A stretch of 64,000 nucleotides of DNA from assembly GCF_036226685.1 (NCBI RefSeq), contig NZ_CP109009.1:5855501-5919500 (forward strand). The letters are read 5' to 3'. A model generated the notes under the pieces. It had not been told where the DNA came from. It did not search any database and was given only the letters and a program-made list of their open reading frames with translations. Numbering within the stretch: the stretch's first letter is position 1; each line of letters begins with the position of its first letter. The position numbers and the translations under genes were made by a program. Positions 55,188 to 64,000 of this stretch are shown here, piece after piece. Source of the DNA: Streptomyces sp. NBC_00690 (GTDB taxonomy: Bacteria; Actinomycetota; Actinomycetes; Streptomycetales; Streptomycetaceae).

Positions 55188-55386
55188 TTCTCTCCAGTGG
55201 AACGCTCACCCCGCGGGGTAAGAAGCCGGTCCCATCGGACGCACATCCGTACGCCACGAAGCTCAGCGGTGTGTCCCGGTGCGGGGTGTCCGAGCAGGGC
55301 GACGCCACGGACCGGAGCCCGCATGCCCTCGCCGTGACGGCTGTGTTCGGGACGGCGCCCCGCGGCAGGCGCTGTGCAGCGAGCCG

Positions 55387-57564
55387 TCAGCGCGGGGACA
55401 CCGATTGCGCCCGGGGCGGACCGAGGAACGGACTGGGGTCCCCGTGCCAGGAGATCCTGAGTGCCTCACGCGCCCTGGTGCAGGCGACGAAGAGCAGACT
55501 CAGCTCGCCCAGCAGATCCTCTCGATGCTGATGGGCGTCCACATCCTCCGCGGTGACCGCACCGCGCAGCGGAACGACTCCGTCGCTCACCCCGACAGCG
55601 GCCATGCAACGGAACTCAAGCCCCTTCATGCGGTGCATGGTCCCGATGCGAACTCCGTCGCCGATCTTGGACGACGCGCCCAGCACGGTCGCCGACAGGC
55701 CCGCTCGCTGCAACTCCCGTGCGATCTCCCTGCCCAGTTGGGTGTACCGGACGGCGACACCGATGTCCCTGGGTGAGACATCGGACTGTGTCCACTCTCC
55801 GATCTGCGCCACCAGTCCCGCGATCTCCGCGGACCTGGTGTCGGAGCCCATGAGCATCGGCGGCTCGCCGTGGAAGGCGGAGCGATAGCCGGCCAGCGAG
55901 TCGTCACCGCCGTCCATGTCGTCGATCCGCTCACCCGTCAGCAGGGCCGTGGACCACGCCAGGATCTCCCGTGTGGTCCGGTAGTTGATTCGCAGCCGGG
56001 TAGAGCGCCCGGTCACCTCGACACCGAGACTGCGCAGCGACACCTTGTTGCCGTAGATCCGTTGGTGGGTGTCGCCCGCGATGAAGAGGTCGTCCGGACC
56101 CGGCCGTGTCAGTGCCCTGAGCATCCGCCACTGCGCCGGATGGAGATCCTGAGCCTCATCGATCACGACATGACGGTAGGGACGGTCCTCCCCCCGTTCC
56201 TCCAGCAGCCTGGTCGCCTCCGCACAGATCTGGAGGAACGTCCACTCCTGCGACGCCTGCAACTCCTTGACGAAGGCGTCCACCGCACGCCAGATCTGTG
56301 CCCGCTTCAGCGGGCCGAGGGCGGTACCCCGTCCGACCCGGGAAGCCCGAAGATACGCCTCGGGGGAGCGCAGGTCCTGAGCCAGGATGACCTGACGCCA
56401 CTCCTGGTCGAGGAAGACCTCGGTGTACTCGATCCCGAGGCGCCGGGCGACGTCGGCCCAGCGCGCGGTGATCTCCCGCTGCGCAGCGACGATGGACAGC
56501 GGTGCCCCGCGATCCTCGCGCACGAGTTGGTTGGCCACGGCGTCCACGTTGATCACCCTGATCTTCGCCCGCAGTTCGGGTTCGGGGATCAGCAGCTCAA
56601 GACTGTGCCGGAGATCGGTGGCGAGGTCCCGGGTGAAGGTGGTGAGCAGGATCGACTCGTCCGGCGCGTCCGCTGGAAGCCGGCGCGCCAGATGCAGAGC
56701 GCGGTGCAGGGCGACGACGGTCTTGCCCGTCCCAGGTCCTCCGCTGACCCTGGCCGGGCCCCGGTAGGAGTGGTGGTAGGCCACCTTGCGCTGACTCGGA
56801 TGGAGGAAGACCCGCCAGGCGTCGAACGGCCGCGACAGGATGTCCAGCAGTTCGTCCGGGCCGGAGACCAGTGCGATCCTCCCCTGCGAACGGGCCATGG
56901 CCGCCGTCAGTTCGTCCTGGTGGGCGCAGGCCGTCGCCCCACCGCTGCCGCCCGGCTCGCCGGCCGTCCGCTCCACCTGCGCGACAACCACCTCGCGCCA
57001 CACGTCCTCCGGTTCCATCCCCGCCGCCAGGCCGGCCAGCACGTCGTACTGCTGCTCCGGCATGATCTTGGCCAGGGCGTCGAGCTGGGCCTCGTCGTTC
57101 AGGTGCCGCACCAGTGGGAGCAGGTCCGCGTCAACTCCCAACCGGACCAGGTCCTTGTCCGACACCCGTGCGAAGAGCCCCCGACCGTCCGCTGACGCGG
57201 CCTCCCGCACCCCTGCGGTCGCCCGCTCCAGCGCCACGTCGTTCCGCAGCTCGATTCCGTGGGTGGCGGAGTTGACGGTCGCCCGATGCTTCACCGCCCA
57301 GGCGATGGCGTCGTCGTGGGGCATGACCTTGAGCAGCAGGAAGCTGTCACCTGACGACGGGGCCAGCACCACCCCGCGCATGAACTGGGTGATCCGGATG
57401 GTACGGATCCGCGGGTCCCTGGCCTTCTCCAACTTCTCCAGATGGAGTCCGGCGTGGCGATGCTCCCGGAACTTGTCGAAGACCTCGTGGACGCGTTTTT
57501 GGACGGGCTTCTCCAACTTGGCGAACTCCCACAGGAAGTCCTTGTGGATTCCCAACGTCGCCAT
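55387..57564 (-). CDS. UvrD/Rep-like DNA helicase with an N-terminal RelE-like domain
   Basis: A 725-residue protein. The first 95 residues (LGIHKDFLWEFAKLEKPVQKRVHEVFDKF ... RTIRITQFMRGVVLAPSSGDSFLLLKVMPHDDAIAWAVKHR) have the RelE/ParE toxin-like pattern. A linker follows, then SF1 helicase motifs: Walker A SGGPGTGKT (about 274-282), VVIDEAQD (about 470), FIAGDTHQRIYG, MHRMKGLEFR and LLFVACTRARE. It should unwind DNA or remodel protein-DNA complexes. It is divergent, by 96 bp, from a large DUF262 protein. The ATG at 57564 has GGGGGG 6 nt upstream. Confidence 0.9.
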   Translation of the reverse strand: MATLGIHKDFLWEFAKLEKPVQKRVHEVFDKFREHRHAGLHLEKLEKARDPRIRTIRITQFMRGVVLAPSSGDSFLLLKVMPHDDAIAWAVKHRATVNSATHGIELRNDVALERATAGVREAASADGRGLFARVSDKDLVRLGVDADLLPLVRHLNDEAQLDALAKIMPEQQYDVLAGLAAGMEPEDVWREVVVAQVERTAGEPGGSGGATACAHQDELTAAMARSQGRIALVSGPDELLDILSRPFDAWRVFLHPSQRKVAYHHSYRGPARVSGGPGTGKTVVALHRALHLARRLPADAPDESILLTTFTRDLATDLRHSLELLIPEPELRAKIRVINVDAVANQLVREDRGAPLSIVAAQREITARWADVARRLGIEYTEVFLDQEWRQVILAQDLRSPEAYLRASRVGRGTALGPLKRAQIWRAVDAFVKELQASQEWTFLQICAEATRLLEERGEDRPYRHVVIDEAQDLHPAQWRMLRALTRPGPDDLFIAGDTHQRIYGNKVSLRSLGVEVTGRSTRLRINYRTTREILAWSTALLTGERIDDMDGGDDSLAGYRSAFHGEPPMLMGSDTRSAEIAGLVAQIGEWTQSDVSPRDIGVAVRYTQLGREIARELQRAGLSATVLGASSKIGDGVRIGTMHRMKGLEFRCMAAVGVSDGVVPLRGAVTAEDVDAHQHREDLLGELSLLFVACTRAREALRISWHGDPSPFLGPPRAQSVSPR

Positions 57565-57660
57565 GTGCAGCCCCCCGGTCGCGCTCCGTCGAATTCCCCC
57601 GGCCACCGTACCCGGATGGGGAAGAATGTCGCTTCGGTTCAGACGGTGGGGAGACAGCAC

Positions 57661-60258
57661 GTGCAGGCTCATGAGGTCACGTTCAGCAAACTCGTCGAAG
57701 GCGAGAAGCAGTTCCAGGTACCGCTCTACCAGCGCACCTACAGCTGGGAGCAGGAACAGCTACAACAGCTCTGGGACGACGTGGGCGAGCTCGTGGACGA
57801 CCGCCTGGAGGGCAGGAAGCCGAGTGCGCACTTCCTTGGTTCCGTCGTGCTGGCCCCGGACGGTGTCGTGGCCGGGGGGATACAGAGGTGGCTCGTGGTC
57901 GACGGCCAGCAGCGGCTCACCACCTTGATGCTCGCCTGCACCGCTCTGCGGGACCACTACCGCGGTCGGGACGAGGCCAAGAAGGCCGACCGCATCCACA
58001 ACCTCCTCCTGGTCAACAGCTATCAGGACGGCGACGACCACTACCGGCTGCTACCGACGCAGGCGGACCGGGCCGCCTACACGGCCTGCGTCCACGCCCG
58101 CCCGCAGGCCGGCGGCGCGGGCAACATCGGTACCGCCTACCGGTACTTCCTCGGCGCCCTGGCCGCGGGGGAGGAGAGCCGCGGAGAGGCGTGGACCAAC
58201 GAAGTGGGCACGGTTCTCATCAACTGCCTCTCCATCGTCTCCATCACGGCATCGGAGGGCGACAACGTCTACCGCATCTTCGAGTCCATCAACAACACTG
58301 GCGTGGGCCTGAGCCAGAGCGATCTATTGCGCAACTACCTGTTCATGTATCTGCCGACCCGTGGGGAGTCGGTGTACCGGGATCTTTGGCTGCCCATGCA
58401 GAAACTCCTCGGGCCGGCCAATCTCGAACTCCTCGTCTGGCTCGACCTGGTGGTCGCGGGCGACAGCAGGGCGAAGCAGAGCGACGTCTACCGGGACCAG
58501 AAGAGGCGACTGGAGCCGCTGACCCGGGACGAGGCAGCCCTTGAGGCTGCGATCACCACCCTTGCGGACCGGGCGGGTCGGTTGATGCGTATCCGGGAGC
58601 CCGAACGGGAGAACGACCCGGAGTTGCGCGAGGTGCTGGAGCGCCTGGCCCGCTGGGGCGGTCAGATCCACTACCCGCTGGCGCTGTGGCTGCTCGACCT
58701 CGTCGACAGCGGCCGGACCGCGGCACCCGAGGCGGCCGAGGCGCTGCGCTACGCCGAGAGTTACCTGGTGAGGCGACTGCTCGCGGGTCTGTCCACGACC
58801 GGCAACAACCGAGTCTTCATGGAGCTTCCGCGGGAAGTGGACAAGGACACGTCGCCCGCTGAGGCCGTGCGCCGGTTCCTGTCGAGGAACAAGACGGGGG
58901 CCCGCACCTGGCCGGGGGACGCCGCGGTCCGCGAGGCGGTCCGTACCCGGCCCTTCTACAAGACGGGGCGCGGTGGCCAGCGCTTCCAGGTGCTGCGGCG
59001 GCTGGAGGAGAGCCACGACGCCAGCGAACCCGTCGACTATGCCAAGGCGCGGCTCAGCGTCGAACACGTGCTGCCGCAGACCCCGGCACAGCAGTGGTTC
59101 GACCTGTTGGCGGAGGAGACCGAGGACGGCGAGAGCCCCGGCGAACTCCACGAACGGCTCGTCCACACCCTGGGCAATCTCACCCTCTCCGGTGACAATG
59201 CTCGGCTCTCCAACCATCCCTTCCACCGCAAGCAGGAAATCCTCGACTCCAGTGCCTTGCGGATGAACCAGCACATCGCCGCACAGGACCGCTGGGGGAG
59301 GGCGGAGATCCTGGCCCGCGCCGACGAACTGGCCGAGCGCGCCGTGCGCCTGTGGCCCGGTCCCATCGAGGGCCTGGTCCGTGCCGACGAATGGGCGGGC
59401 TGGCAGGAGCTGCGGGCTGCCTTGCTGGCGATGCCCGCGGGAACCTGGACGGCCTACGGCGATCTCGCGGCGCTGATCGGCACCCATGCCAACCCCGTGG
59501 GTCAGCACATCGCCGCCCACCCCGGACTGCACGGAGCACACCGGGTCCTGACGTCCGACGGCCGGATCTCCGCGGGCTTCAGCTGGGCCGACGAGCAGCG
59601 GACGGACGACCCCCGCACCCTGCTGGAGGCCGAGGGCATCCCCTTCGACCAGGCGAGCCGGGCCCACCGCTCCCACCGGCTGAGCGCGGGCGACCTGAGG
59701 ACCCTGCTCGGCCGGGAGACCGAGGACGAACCCGCGCCCACTGCGAGCTCCACCGAGGAGGGCCAGCACCGCCCCGCGGACCGCTTCGAGGACCAACTCC
59801 GCGCCAACCAGCGGCCCGAGACCGCGGCGGGCGTGCTGAGCGCGCTCCGCTTCTGGGAGGAACAGGGCGGCCGACGCGCGTACGGCGCGGCGAGCGAGAC
59901 GAGCTGTTTCCCCATGGTGGACGTGGGCCCTGCGGGCGGCGCACGCACCTTGTGGCCGCTCGGCATCTACCCGGTCTCGGGCACCGTCGAGGTCGTCTTC
60001 CAATACCTCAAGCGCCGCCCGCCGTTCGACGACGAGCCGCTGCGCCGGGAACTGATGGCGCGGATGAACGAGGTCGAAGGCATCGACCTCGCCGAGGCGA
60101 AGCTGGACCTGCGCCCGTCGTTCCCCCTGGAGGTGTTCGCGACCCAGAGCGAGGCCATCCGCTCGGTCCTGGAGTGGTTCATCCACACGGTCGCCCTGGC
60201 CGAGGCCCGCCGCCCGATCGACGCCGAGCCCGGTACACCGCCCCGCTTCACCGGCTGA
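57661..60258 (+). CDS. DUF262-DUF1524 (GmrSD-like) protein with an alkyltransferase-like domain
   Basis: An 865-residue multidomain protein. DUF262 occupies about 1-200, with YQRTYSWEQEQ and VVDGQQRLTTL, the nucleotide-linked motif of GmrS. DUF1524 lies about 465-522 (SVEHVLPQ ... HTLGNLTLSGDNARLSNHPFHRK), an HNH-type nuclease region as in GmrD. A third domain (about 580-645) resembles O6-alkylguanine-DNA alkyltransferase, but the PCHR cysteine is replaced (GAHRVLTSDG), as in alkyltransferase-like proteins that bind but do not repair. A further C-terminal domain is at about 727-853. The GTG at 57661 has GGGGAG 7 nt upstream. A restriction role is likely but untested. Confidence 0.88.
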   Translation: MQAHEVTFSKLVEGEKQFQVPLYQRTYSWEQEQLQQLWDDVGELVDDRLEGRKPSAHFLGSVVLAPDGVVAGGIQRWLVVDGQQRLTTLMLACTALRDHYRGRDEAKKADRIHNLLLVNSYQDGDDHYRLLPTQADRAAYTACVHARPQAGGAGNIGTAYRYFLGALAAGEESRGEAWTNEVGTVLINCLSIVSITASEGDNVYRIFESINNTGVGLSQSDLLRNYLFMYLPTRGESVYRDLWLPMQKLLGPANLELLVWLDLVVAGDSRAKQSDVYRDQKRRLEPLTRDEAALEAAITTLADRAGRLMRIREPERENDPELREVLERLARWGGQIHYPLALWLLDLVDSGRTAAPEAAEALRYAESYLVRRLLAGLSTTGNNRVFMELPREVDKDTSPAEAVRRFLSRNKTGARTWPGDAAVREAVRTRPFYKTGRGGQRFQVLRRLEESHDASEPVDYAKARLSVEHVLPQTPAQQWFDLLAEETEDGESPGELHERLVHTLGNLTLSGDNARLSNHPFHRKQEILDSSALRMNQHIAAQDRWGRAEILARADELAERAVRLWPGPIEGLVRADEWAGWQELRAALLAMPAGTWTAYGDLAALIGTHANPVGQHIAAHPGLHGAHRVLTSDGRISAGFSWADEQRTDDPRTLLEAEGIPFDQASRAHRSHRLSAGDLRTLLGRETEDEPAPTASSTEEGQHRPADRFEDQLRANQRPETAAGVLSALRFWEEQGGRRAYGAASETSCFPMVDVGPAGGARTLWPLGIYPVSGTVEVVFQYLKRRPPFDDEPLRRELMARMNEVEGIDLAEAKLDLRPSFPLEVFATQSEAIRSVLEWFIHTVALAEARRPIDAEPGTPPRFTG

Positions 60259-60307
60259 CCTCGGGCCGCCCGGCGCCGCCACCCCCAGCCGTCGTCCGTC
60301 GAGAGCG

Positions 60308-60979
60308 CTACTTCCGGCCGGGGGTCCATTTCATGCCGAGCCGGTACGCGCGGGAGATCACGTCCTGGACTCCGGGGCCGTCCTGCGGGGTGAACCAGCG
60401 CACCTCGCGTACGATGACGAGTTCGCCCTTTTGGCGCTTGATGAGGGCGATGGCGCAGGCGTGCGCCTGCGGCGGGCACTCGTCCAGCACCACCCGGAAG
60501 CGGTCGCCGCGGTCGGAGGTCAGGGTCACCACGGCGTCGAGGCCGCGGAAGTCGCCGGATCCTTCGTAGATGTAGACGAAGAGCAGGAGCTTTTGGAACT
60601 CGGCCTGGTGGTCCAGGTTGATGACCAGGTTCTCTCCCGTGGCGAGGGCCCCGGTCCGGTCGTCTGCGTCCAGGGCGACGTAGGGGAAGCGGTCCACCGC
60701 ACCGAACGCGTTGCCCAGGGCCTGCACCACGGTCTTGGAGCCGTCGGTGCAGCGGATCATGCAGCCGAGGTCAAGATCCACCGTCCTGGCCGCGGCCGAC
60801 CGCAGTGACGCCCGTATCCGGCCGAACAATCCCCGTGCCTCGCCGGCCGCCCGCTGCGCAGCGGCCTGCGGCGAGGTCCAGTTGAGGTTGACCTTGATCA
60901 GTCCCGAGGTCACGCCGTGCTTGTCCAAGGAGACGGTGGGCGCGGCTTTCGTCAGGTTTACGGTGGTGGGCTTGGTCAT
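60308..60979 (-). CDS. TerD-family protein
   Basis: A 223-residue TerD-type protein with KVNLNWTS at the start, VDLDLGCMIRCTDGSKTVVQALG (the Asp-rich Ca2+-binding family motif), ENLVINLD, and VIVREVRWF at the end. TerD proteins belong to tellurite-resistance and stress modules and are often linked with phage defence or calcium-dependent surface functions. The ATG at 60979 has AAAGG 6 nt upstream. It is convergent with the DUF262 gene (49-bp gap, no clear terminator) and divergent from the kinase remnant. Confidence 0.92.
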   Translation of the reverse strand: MTKPTTVNLTKAAPTVSLDKHGVTSGLIKVNLNWTSPQAAAQRAAGEARGLFGRIRASLRSAAARTVDLDLGCMIRCTDGSKTVVQALGNAFGAVDRFPYVALDADDRTGALATGENLVINLDHQAEFQKLLLFVYIYEGSGDFRGLDAVVTLTSDRGDRFRVVLDECPPQAHACAIALIKRQKGELVIVREVRWFTPQDGPGVQDVISRAYRLGMKWTPGRK

Positions 60980-61430
60980 GCGGCACCTTTCGCGGAAGGT
61001 ACGGGGAGCCGGGATGGTCGACGACAGTACAGGCGGGGTGTGAGGCACCGCAGGGAATCGGTCGCTTGGCCCACTGCCACCCGTGTACGACCGCCGGGAT
61101 GGGACGGAGGACGTCCACCGGCGACGCTCCGGTCGGCGAATGGACTGACGGTTCGTGCGAGGAGGGCATGTCCGTCCAACGGTGGAGTGAGCGGGACTCA
61201 GAGGCGCACGGGTTGTCGAGGACCGCAACGACGCACGGAAGAGCGGAACCTGATGCGGCTGGTGGATGAACACGGGCTGTTGGACGAGTGGGCGGGAGAA
61301 GGTCGTGCCCCTGGGCGACTCTGGACAAGGCGGTACAGGACGGCGGAGGACCTGCATAGACTGCCTCCCGGTCCAGGCAGGTTCACCGCGCGGACGTGCG
61401 GGGTGCGGACCGCGAGGGGGGCGTGACACC
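60980..61430. other. Divergent intergenic region between the TerD gene and the kinase remnant
   Basis: 451 bp with only short, unsupported open frames. A TAGACT box at 61367-61372 could be a -10 for the kinase remnant; no matching -35 is clear. No repeat, tRNA or attachment-like sequence was seen. Confidence 0.4.
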
Positions 61431-63561
61431 GTGGAACCGCTGAGGGACGACGACCCGAAGGAGATCGGGGCTTCGCCCTCGTGTGCCGGATCGGCTCCGG
61501 CGGTATGGGACAGGTTTTCCTGGGGGAGTCCGCGGCCGGTCACCAGGCGGCGGTGAAGGTCATCAAGCCCTCTGTGCTCGACGAGGACACCCGGGCCCGC
61601 TTCCTGTCCGAAGTGGAGAGCCTGCGCACGGTCTACGGGCCTTTCATCGCTGCCTTCGTTGGTGCGGACGCGAACGCCGACCAGCCCTGGCTCGCGGTCG
61701 AGTACGTCGCGGGACCTGATCTGCGCACCCTGGTCGCCGGGCGGGGACCGCTGCCGCTCGCCGAGACCGCCAGCCTCGGAGCGCTGCTCGCCGAAGGCCT
61801 CGGCACGGTCCATGACGCGGGGTTGCTCCACCGGGATCTGAAGCCGCAGAACATCCTTCTCTCCTCTTACGGCCCCAAGGTGATCGATTTCGGTCTTGCC
61901 GTACTCGCCGAGCGCCGTACCACCTTGACGGCCACCGGCTTCGTCGTCGGCAGTGTCCTGTGCATGCCTCCGGAACAGGCCCGGGGCGAGCAACAGTTGG
62001 AACGGTCCGCCGATGTGTACGCACTGGGTGCGGTGCTGCTCTTCGCCGCGACGGGGCACTATCCCTACGAGGGGCCGACCTGGCAGGCCGTCGCCCTGAA
62101 GATCGGCGATCCGGCGACCGCACTCGATGTGACGGACGCCCCGCCGGGACTTCACCGCGCCGCCGACCTGGGCCGCCCCGATATCAGCGTCCACCTCGCC
62201 TTCGCACTGAGCCGGTAGTTCGACCGCCGCCGCCATGTCGACGACTGGGTCGACGTCAGCGCGATTGCGTTCGAACTCCTCCGCAGGTCCGACTCACCCG
62301 ACGGTATGGCCGATGCCATGAACAACTTCGCAGTGGCCCTCGCCGCAGCACGGCGGTTCGACGATGCCGCCGCCGTCCACACCCGTGTCCTGGCACTGCG
62401 CCGCGGAGCGGGCAACCGCAAGGGCGTGGCGGGGTCGCTCCTTGGTCTGGGCAACGTGTACGTAAACAAACGCCAGTTCGACGAGGCGATTCACGCTTAC
62501 ACCCACGCGGCGGAGGCCTTCGGCGAGCTGGGTGACCGGCGCAAGCGGGCCGACGCACTCGCCAACCTCGTCGGCGTCCTGAACGACCAACGGCGATTCC
62601 ATGAAGCGCTCGCACTGCTCCACGAGGTGACGGAGCTCCGGGGGTCCGCCGCTGACCTTGAGGAACAGCGCGACAGTTGGCTGCACTTCGGCGAGGCCCT
62701 GGCAGGTGTCAGGGACTTCGAGCGCGCCGTCCAAGCCTTCGTCAGCGCGGTCGACCTCTCCCGGCAGATCGCCGACCGCCACGGGGAGGCGATCTCCCTG
62801 ACCAACCTCGGGAACACGCTAAGGGCGGTGCGGCGCATCAAGGAGGCGATCTCGGCCCACAGCCGGGCCGCCGAACTCCTGCACGGGATCGGTGACCGGC
62901 ACGGCGAGGCACTCGCCCGGAGCAACCTCGGTCTGGGGCTGCTCGACGCCCGACGGCTGGACGAGGCCGTCGAAGCCCATGGGCAGGCCGCCAGAGCCTT
63001 CCGCGACGCGCGACCCCATGGTGAGGGCTCGCGCTGACCAACGCGGGGATGGGCCTGGTCCAGCTCGGACGCCCCGGGGAAGCCCTGAACAACCACCTCC
63101 GCGCCGTGGAAATCCTCCGGGGGACCGGCTCCCACAGCGAGGGCATCGCCCTGAACAACCTGGGCTGCGCGCGCCGGAGAGTGGGCCAGTTCGAGGAAGC
63201 GGTGGCCGCCCACCTGGCGGCCACCGCCATCTACCGGGAGATCGCTGAGCGCCCCGGCGAAGCGAGGGCGTCGGCCAACCTCGCGGGCGCACTGATCGGC
63301 ATGGGGCGGTACGAGGAAGCAGTCACCGCCAGCCGCCAAGCCGTGGAGATCTTCGAGGCGGTCGGAGACCCGCACGGCGCGGCCCTCGGGTACGCGAACA
63401 CCGGAACCGCCCTGATCCAGCTGAGCAGGTTCGACGAGGCCATCGACGTTTGCCAAAAGGCCCTCGACCTCTTCCGTGGAACGAACGACCCGGCAGGCGC
63501 AGACATCGCCTACCAAAACCTCTTCCACGCCATCCACAGGAGGCGGGGCAGCGTCGACTGA
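61431..63561 (+). pseudogene. Broken Ser/Thr protein kinase-TPR gene (two frameshifts and one stop)
   Basis: Three open pieces join into one kinase-TPR protein of about 710 residues. The GTG at 61431 begins the usual N-terminus (VEPLRDDDPKEIG), but one G is missing near 61468, and the kinase domain continues in another frame (RIGSGGMGQVFLG, VKVIKPS, HRDLKPQNILL, VIDFGLAVL). A TAG at 62216-62218 interrupts the frame, which reopens into TPR repeats (AMNNFAVALAAARRFDDAAAVHTRVLALRR). Near 63030 another G is missing, and the last TPRs (MGLVQLGRPGEALNNHLRAVEILR) lie in a third frame. Either it is a recent pseudogene or there are sequencing errors in G runs; the TAG favours decay. Confidence 0.8.
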
Positions 63562-63564
63562 GCC

Positions 63565-63586
63565 GGTCGGGCAAAGTCGCCCGACC
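63565..63586 (+). terminator. Hairpin after the kinase-TPR remnant
   Basis: A perfect 8-bp stem (63565-63572 with 63579-63586) with a 6-nt loop begins 3 nt after the last stop codon. Confidence 0.6.
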
Positions 63587-63612
63587 ACACGTCAGTTGTG
63601 ATGGGTACGCAC

Positions 63613-63648
63613 AACTCCCCGACCTGTGGAAGGACGGGTCGGGGAGTT
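63613..63648. terminator. Bidirectional terminator
   Basis: A perfect 12-bp stem (63613-63624 with 63637-63648) and a 12-nt loop. It lies between the kinase-TPR remnant and the convergent PIN-domain gene. The gap 63562-63731 otherwise holds nothing recognisable. Confidence 0.7.
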
Positions 63649-63731
63649 CTTCCGGAAGTGCCTCGGCAGGATTCGGCAACCGGGGGTCTAGAGCTACGGC
63701 GTCGTCACAAGTGATCGCCACTGTGGTGTCG

Positions 63732-64000
63732 TCAGATCTTGATCACGGTCGCCCGTCCACCGCAGAGGGCGGTGAGGTCGTCGGGGTCGGAGGTCAGGAT
63801 GGTGGCCGGCCCTGGTGCGGCGAGAGCCGTGGCACTGAGCATGGCGTCGATCGCGCACTTGTGGCCGTGGAGGCCGGCGTCTGCGAGGAGGGCCGCCGCG
63901 TGGCGGGCGATGGCCTCGGTGACCGGTTCCACCACGATGCGGGAGAGAGTCCACTCCAGGGCGGGGCGGTTGATCCGGGGGTTGACGACCTCCACCAGCG
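63732..64000 (-). CDS. PIN-domain protein (VapC-like), 5' part outside the window
   Basis: The last 89 residues of a PIN-domain protein; the frame is open to the window edge. GLHGHKCAIDAMLSATAL supplies the conserved acidic residue in the fourth helix, and ATILTSDPDDLTALC gives the final Asp pair of the RNase active site. Stand-alone PIN proteins are usually VapC toxins; an antitoxin gene, if present, would lie beyond the window. It could also be a chromosomal PIN protein without a toxin role. Confidence 0.75.
   Translation of the reverse strand, partial: LVEVVNPRINRPALEWTLSRIVVEPVTEAIARHAAALLADAGLHGHKCAIDAMLSATALAAPGPATILTSDPDDLTALCGGRATVIKI

Noticed and set aside
58324..60282. 652-codon minus-strand frame opposite the DUF262 gene
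   Set aside because: It is antisense to the DUF262 and ATL motifs, has no start site and no recognisable domain.
61266..61556. 96-codon frame as a separate gene
   Set aside because: Its middle encodes the normal N-terminus of the kinase-TPR protein before the frameshift, so it is part of that remnant.
55188..64000. Integrated element with attachment sites
   Set aside because: The region looks accessory, but no integrase, tRNA end, terminal repeats or transposase was found to define borders.

Overview
The window is GC-rich actinobacterial DNA, almost certainly from a Streptomyces chromosome. The evidence is strong G/C third-position bias with many GTG and TTG starts, a fused alpha-ketoglutarate dehydrogenase (Kgd), a four-gene conservon (sensor kinase, roadblock, DUF742, small GTPase), a HAIR-type HspR site before lon, and only one TTA (bldA) codon noticed in any gene. 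No tRNA, rRNA, insertion sequence, integrase or CRISPR array was found.

Layout. 1-14 kb: the end of a TPR-like protein; kgd; an OmpR-type two-component system; a spermidine-synthase-like protein; lon with an HspR operator and two strong hairpins downstream; a CxxC/pentapeptide-repeat protein; a secreted GH25 lysozyme; a MarR regulator. 14-21 kb: a PP2C-like protein, then a complete conservon ending in a styrene/indole monooxygenase-like flavoprotein. 21-25.6 kb: small hypothetical proteins, a TetR regulator coupled to an AurF-type diiron oxygenase, an ADP-ribosylglycohydrolase and a DUF3291 protein. 25.7-31 kb: a SEDS (RodA/FtsW) glycosyltransferase with its class B PBP, then a lipoprotein and an orphan histidine kinase. 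31-40 kb: zinc-ribbon and HEAT-repeat proteins, a NERD protein with a TTA codon, a split NHEJ set (ATP ligase, LigD-type polymerase, divergent ku), a Ser/Thr kinase and a methyltransferase. 40.5-45 kb: CseBC-like regulator and kinase followed by a D-Ala-D-Ala carboxypeptidase and a VanJ-like membrane phosphatase-family protein. 45-55 kb: an iron-siderophore unit on the minus strand (AraC regulator, lipoprotein receptor, two permeases, ATPase, two exporter-fold ABC half-transporters, siderophore-interacting reductase) with two iron boxes.

55.4-64 kb looks accessory. A RelE-like/UvrD helicase is divergent from a large DUF262-DUF1524 protein that carries an alkyltransferase-like DNA-binding domain; next come a TerD protein, a decayed Ser/Thr kinase-TPR gene (two frameshifts and one stop) and a partial PIN-domain protein. 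The helicase/DUF262 pair is the best candidate for an undescribed, probably anti-phage, system.

The second strong signal is in the iron cluster. The two half-transporters have complementary losses: one keeps Walker A, Walker B Glu and His switch but lacks the signature motif, while the other keeps the signature motif but lacks Walker A and the switch His. This predicts a heterodimer with exactly one working ATP site, placed beside a siderophore reductase as in IrtAB-type systems.

Gene starts were chosen from visible ribosome-binding sites, overlaps and expected N-termini. Comparisons with other genomes are from general knowledge, not searches.
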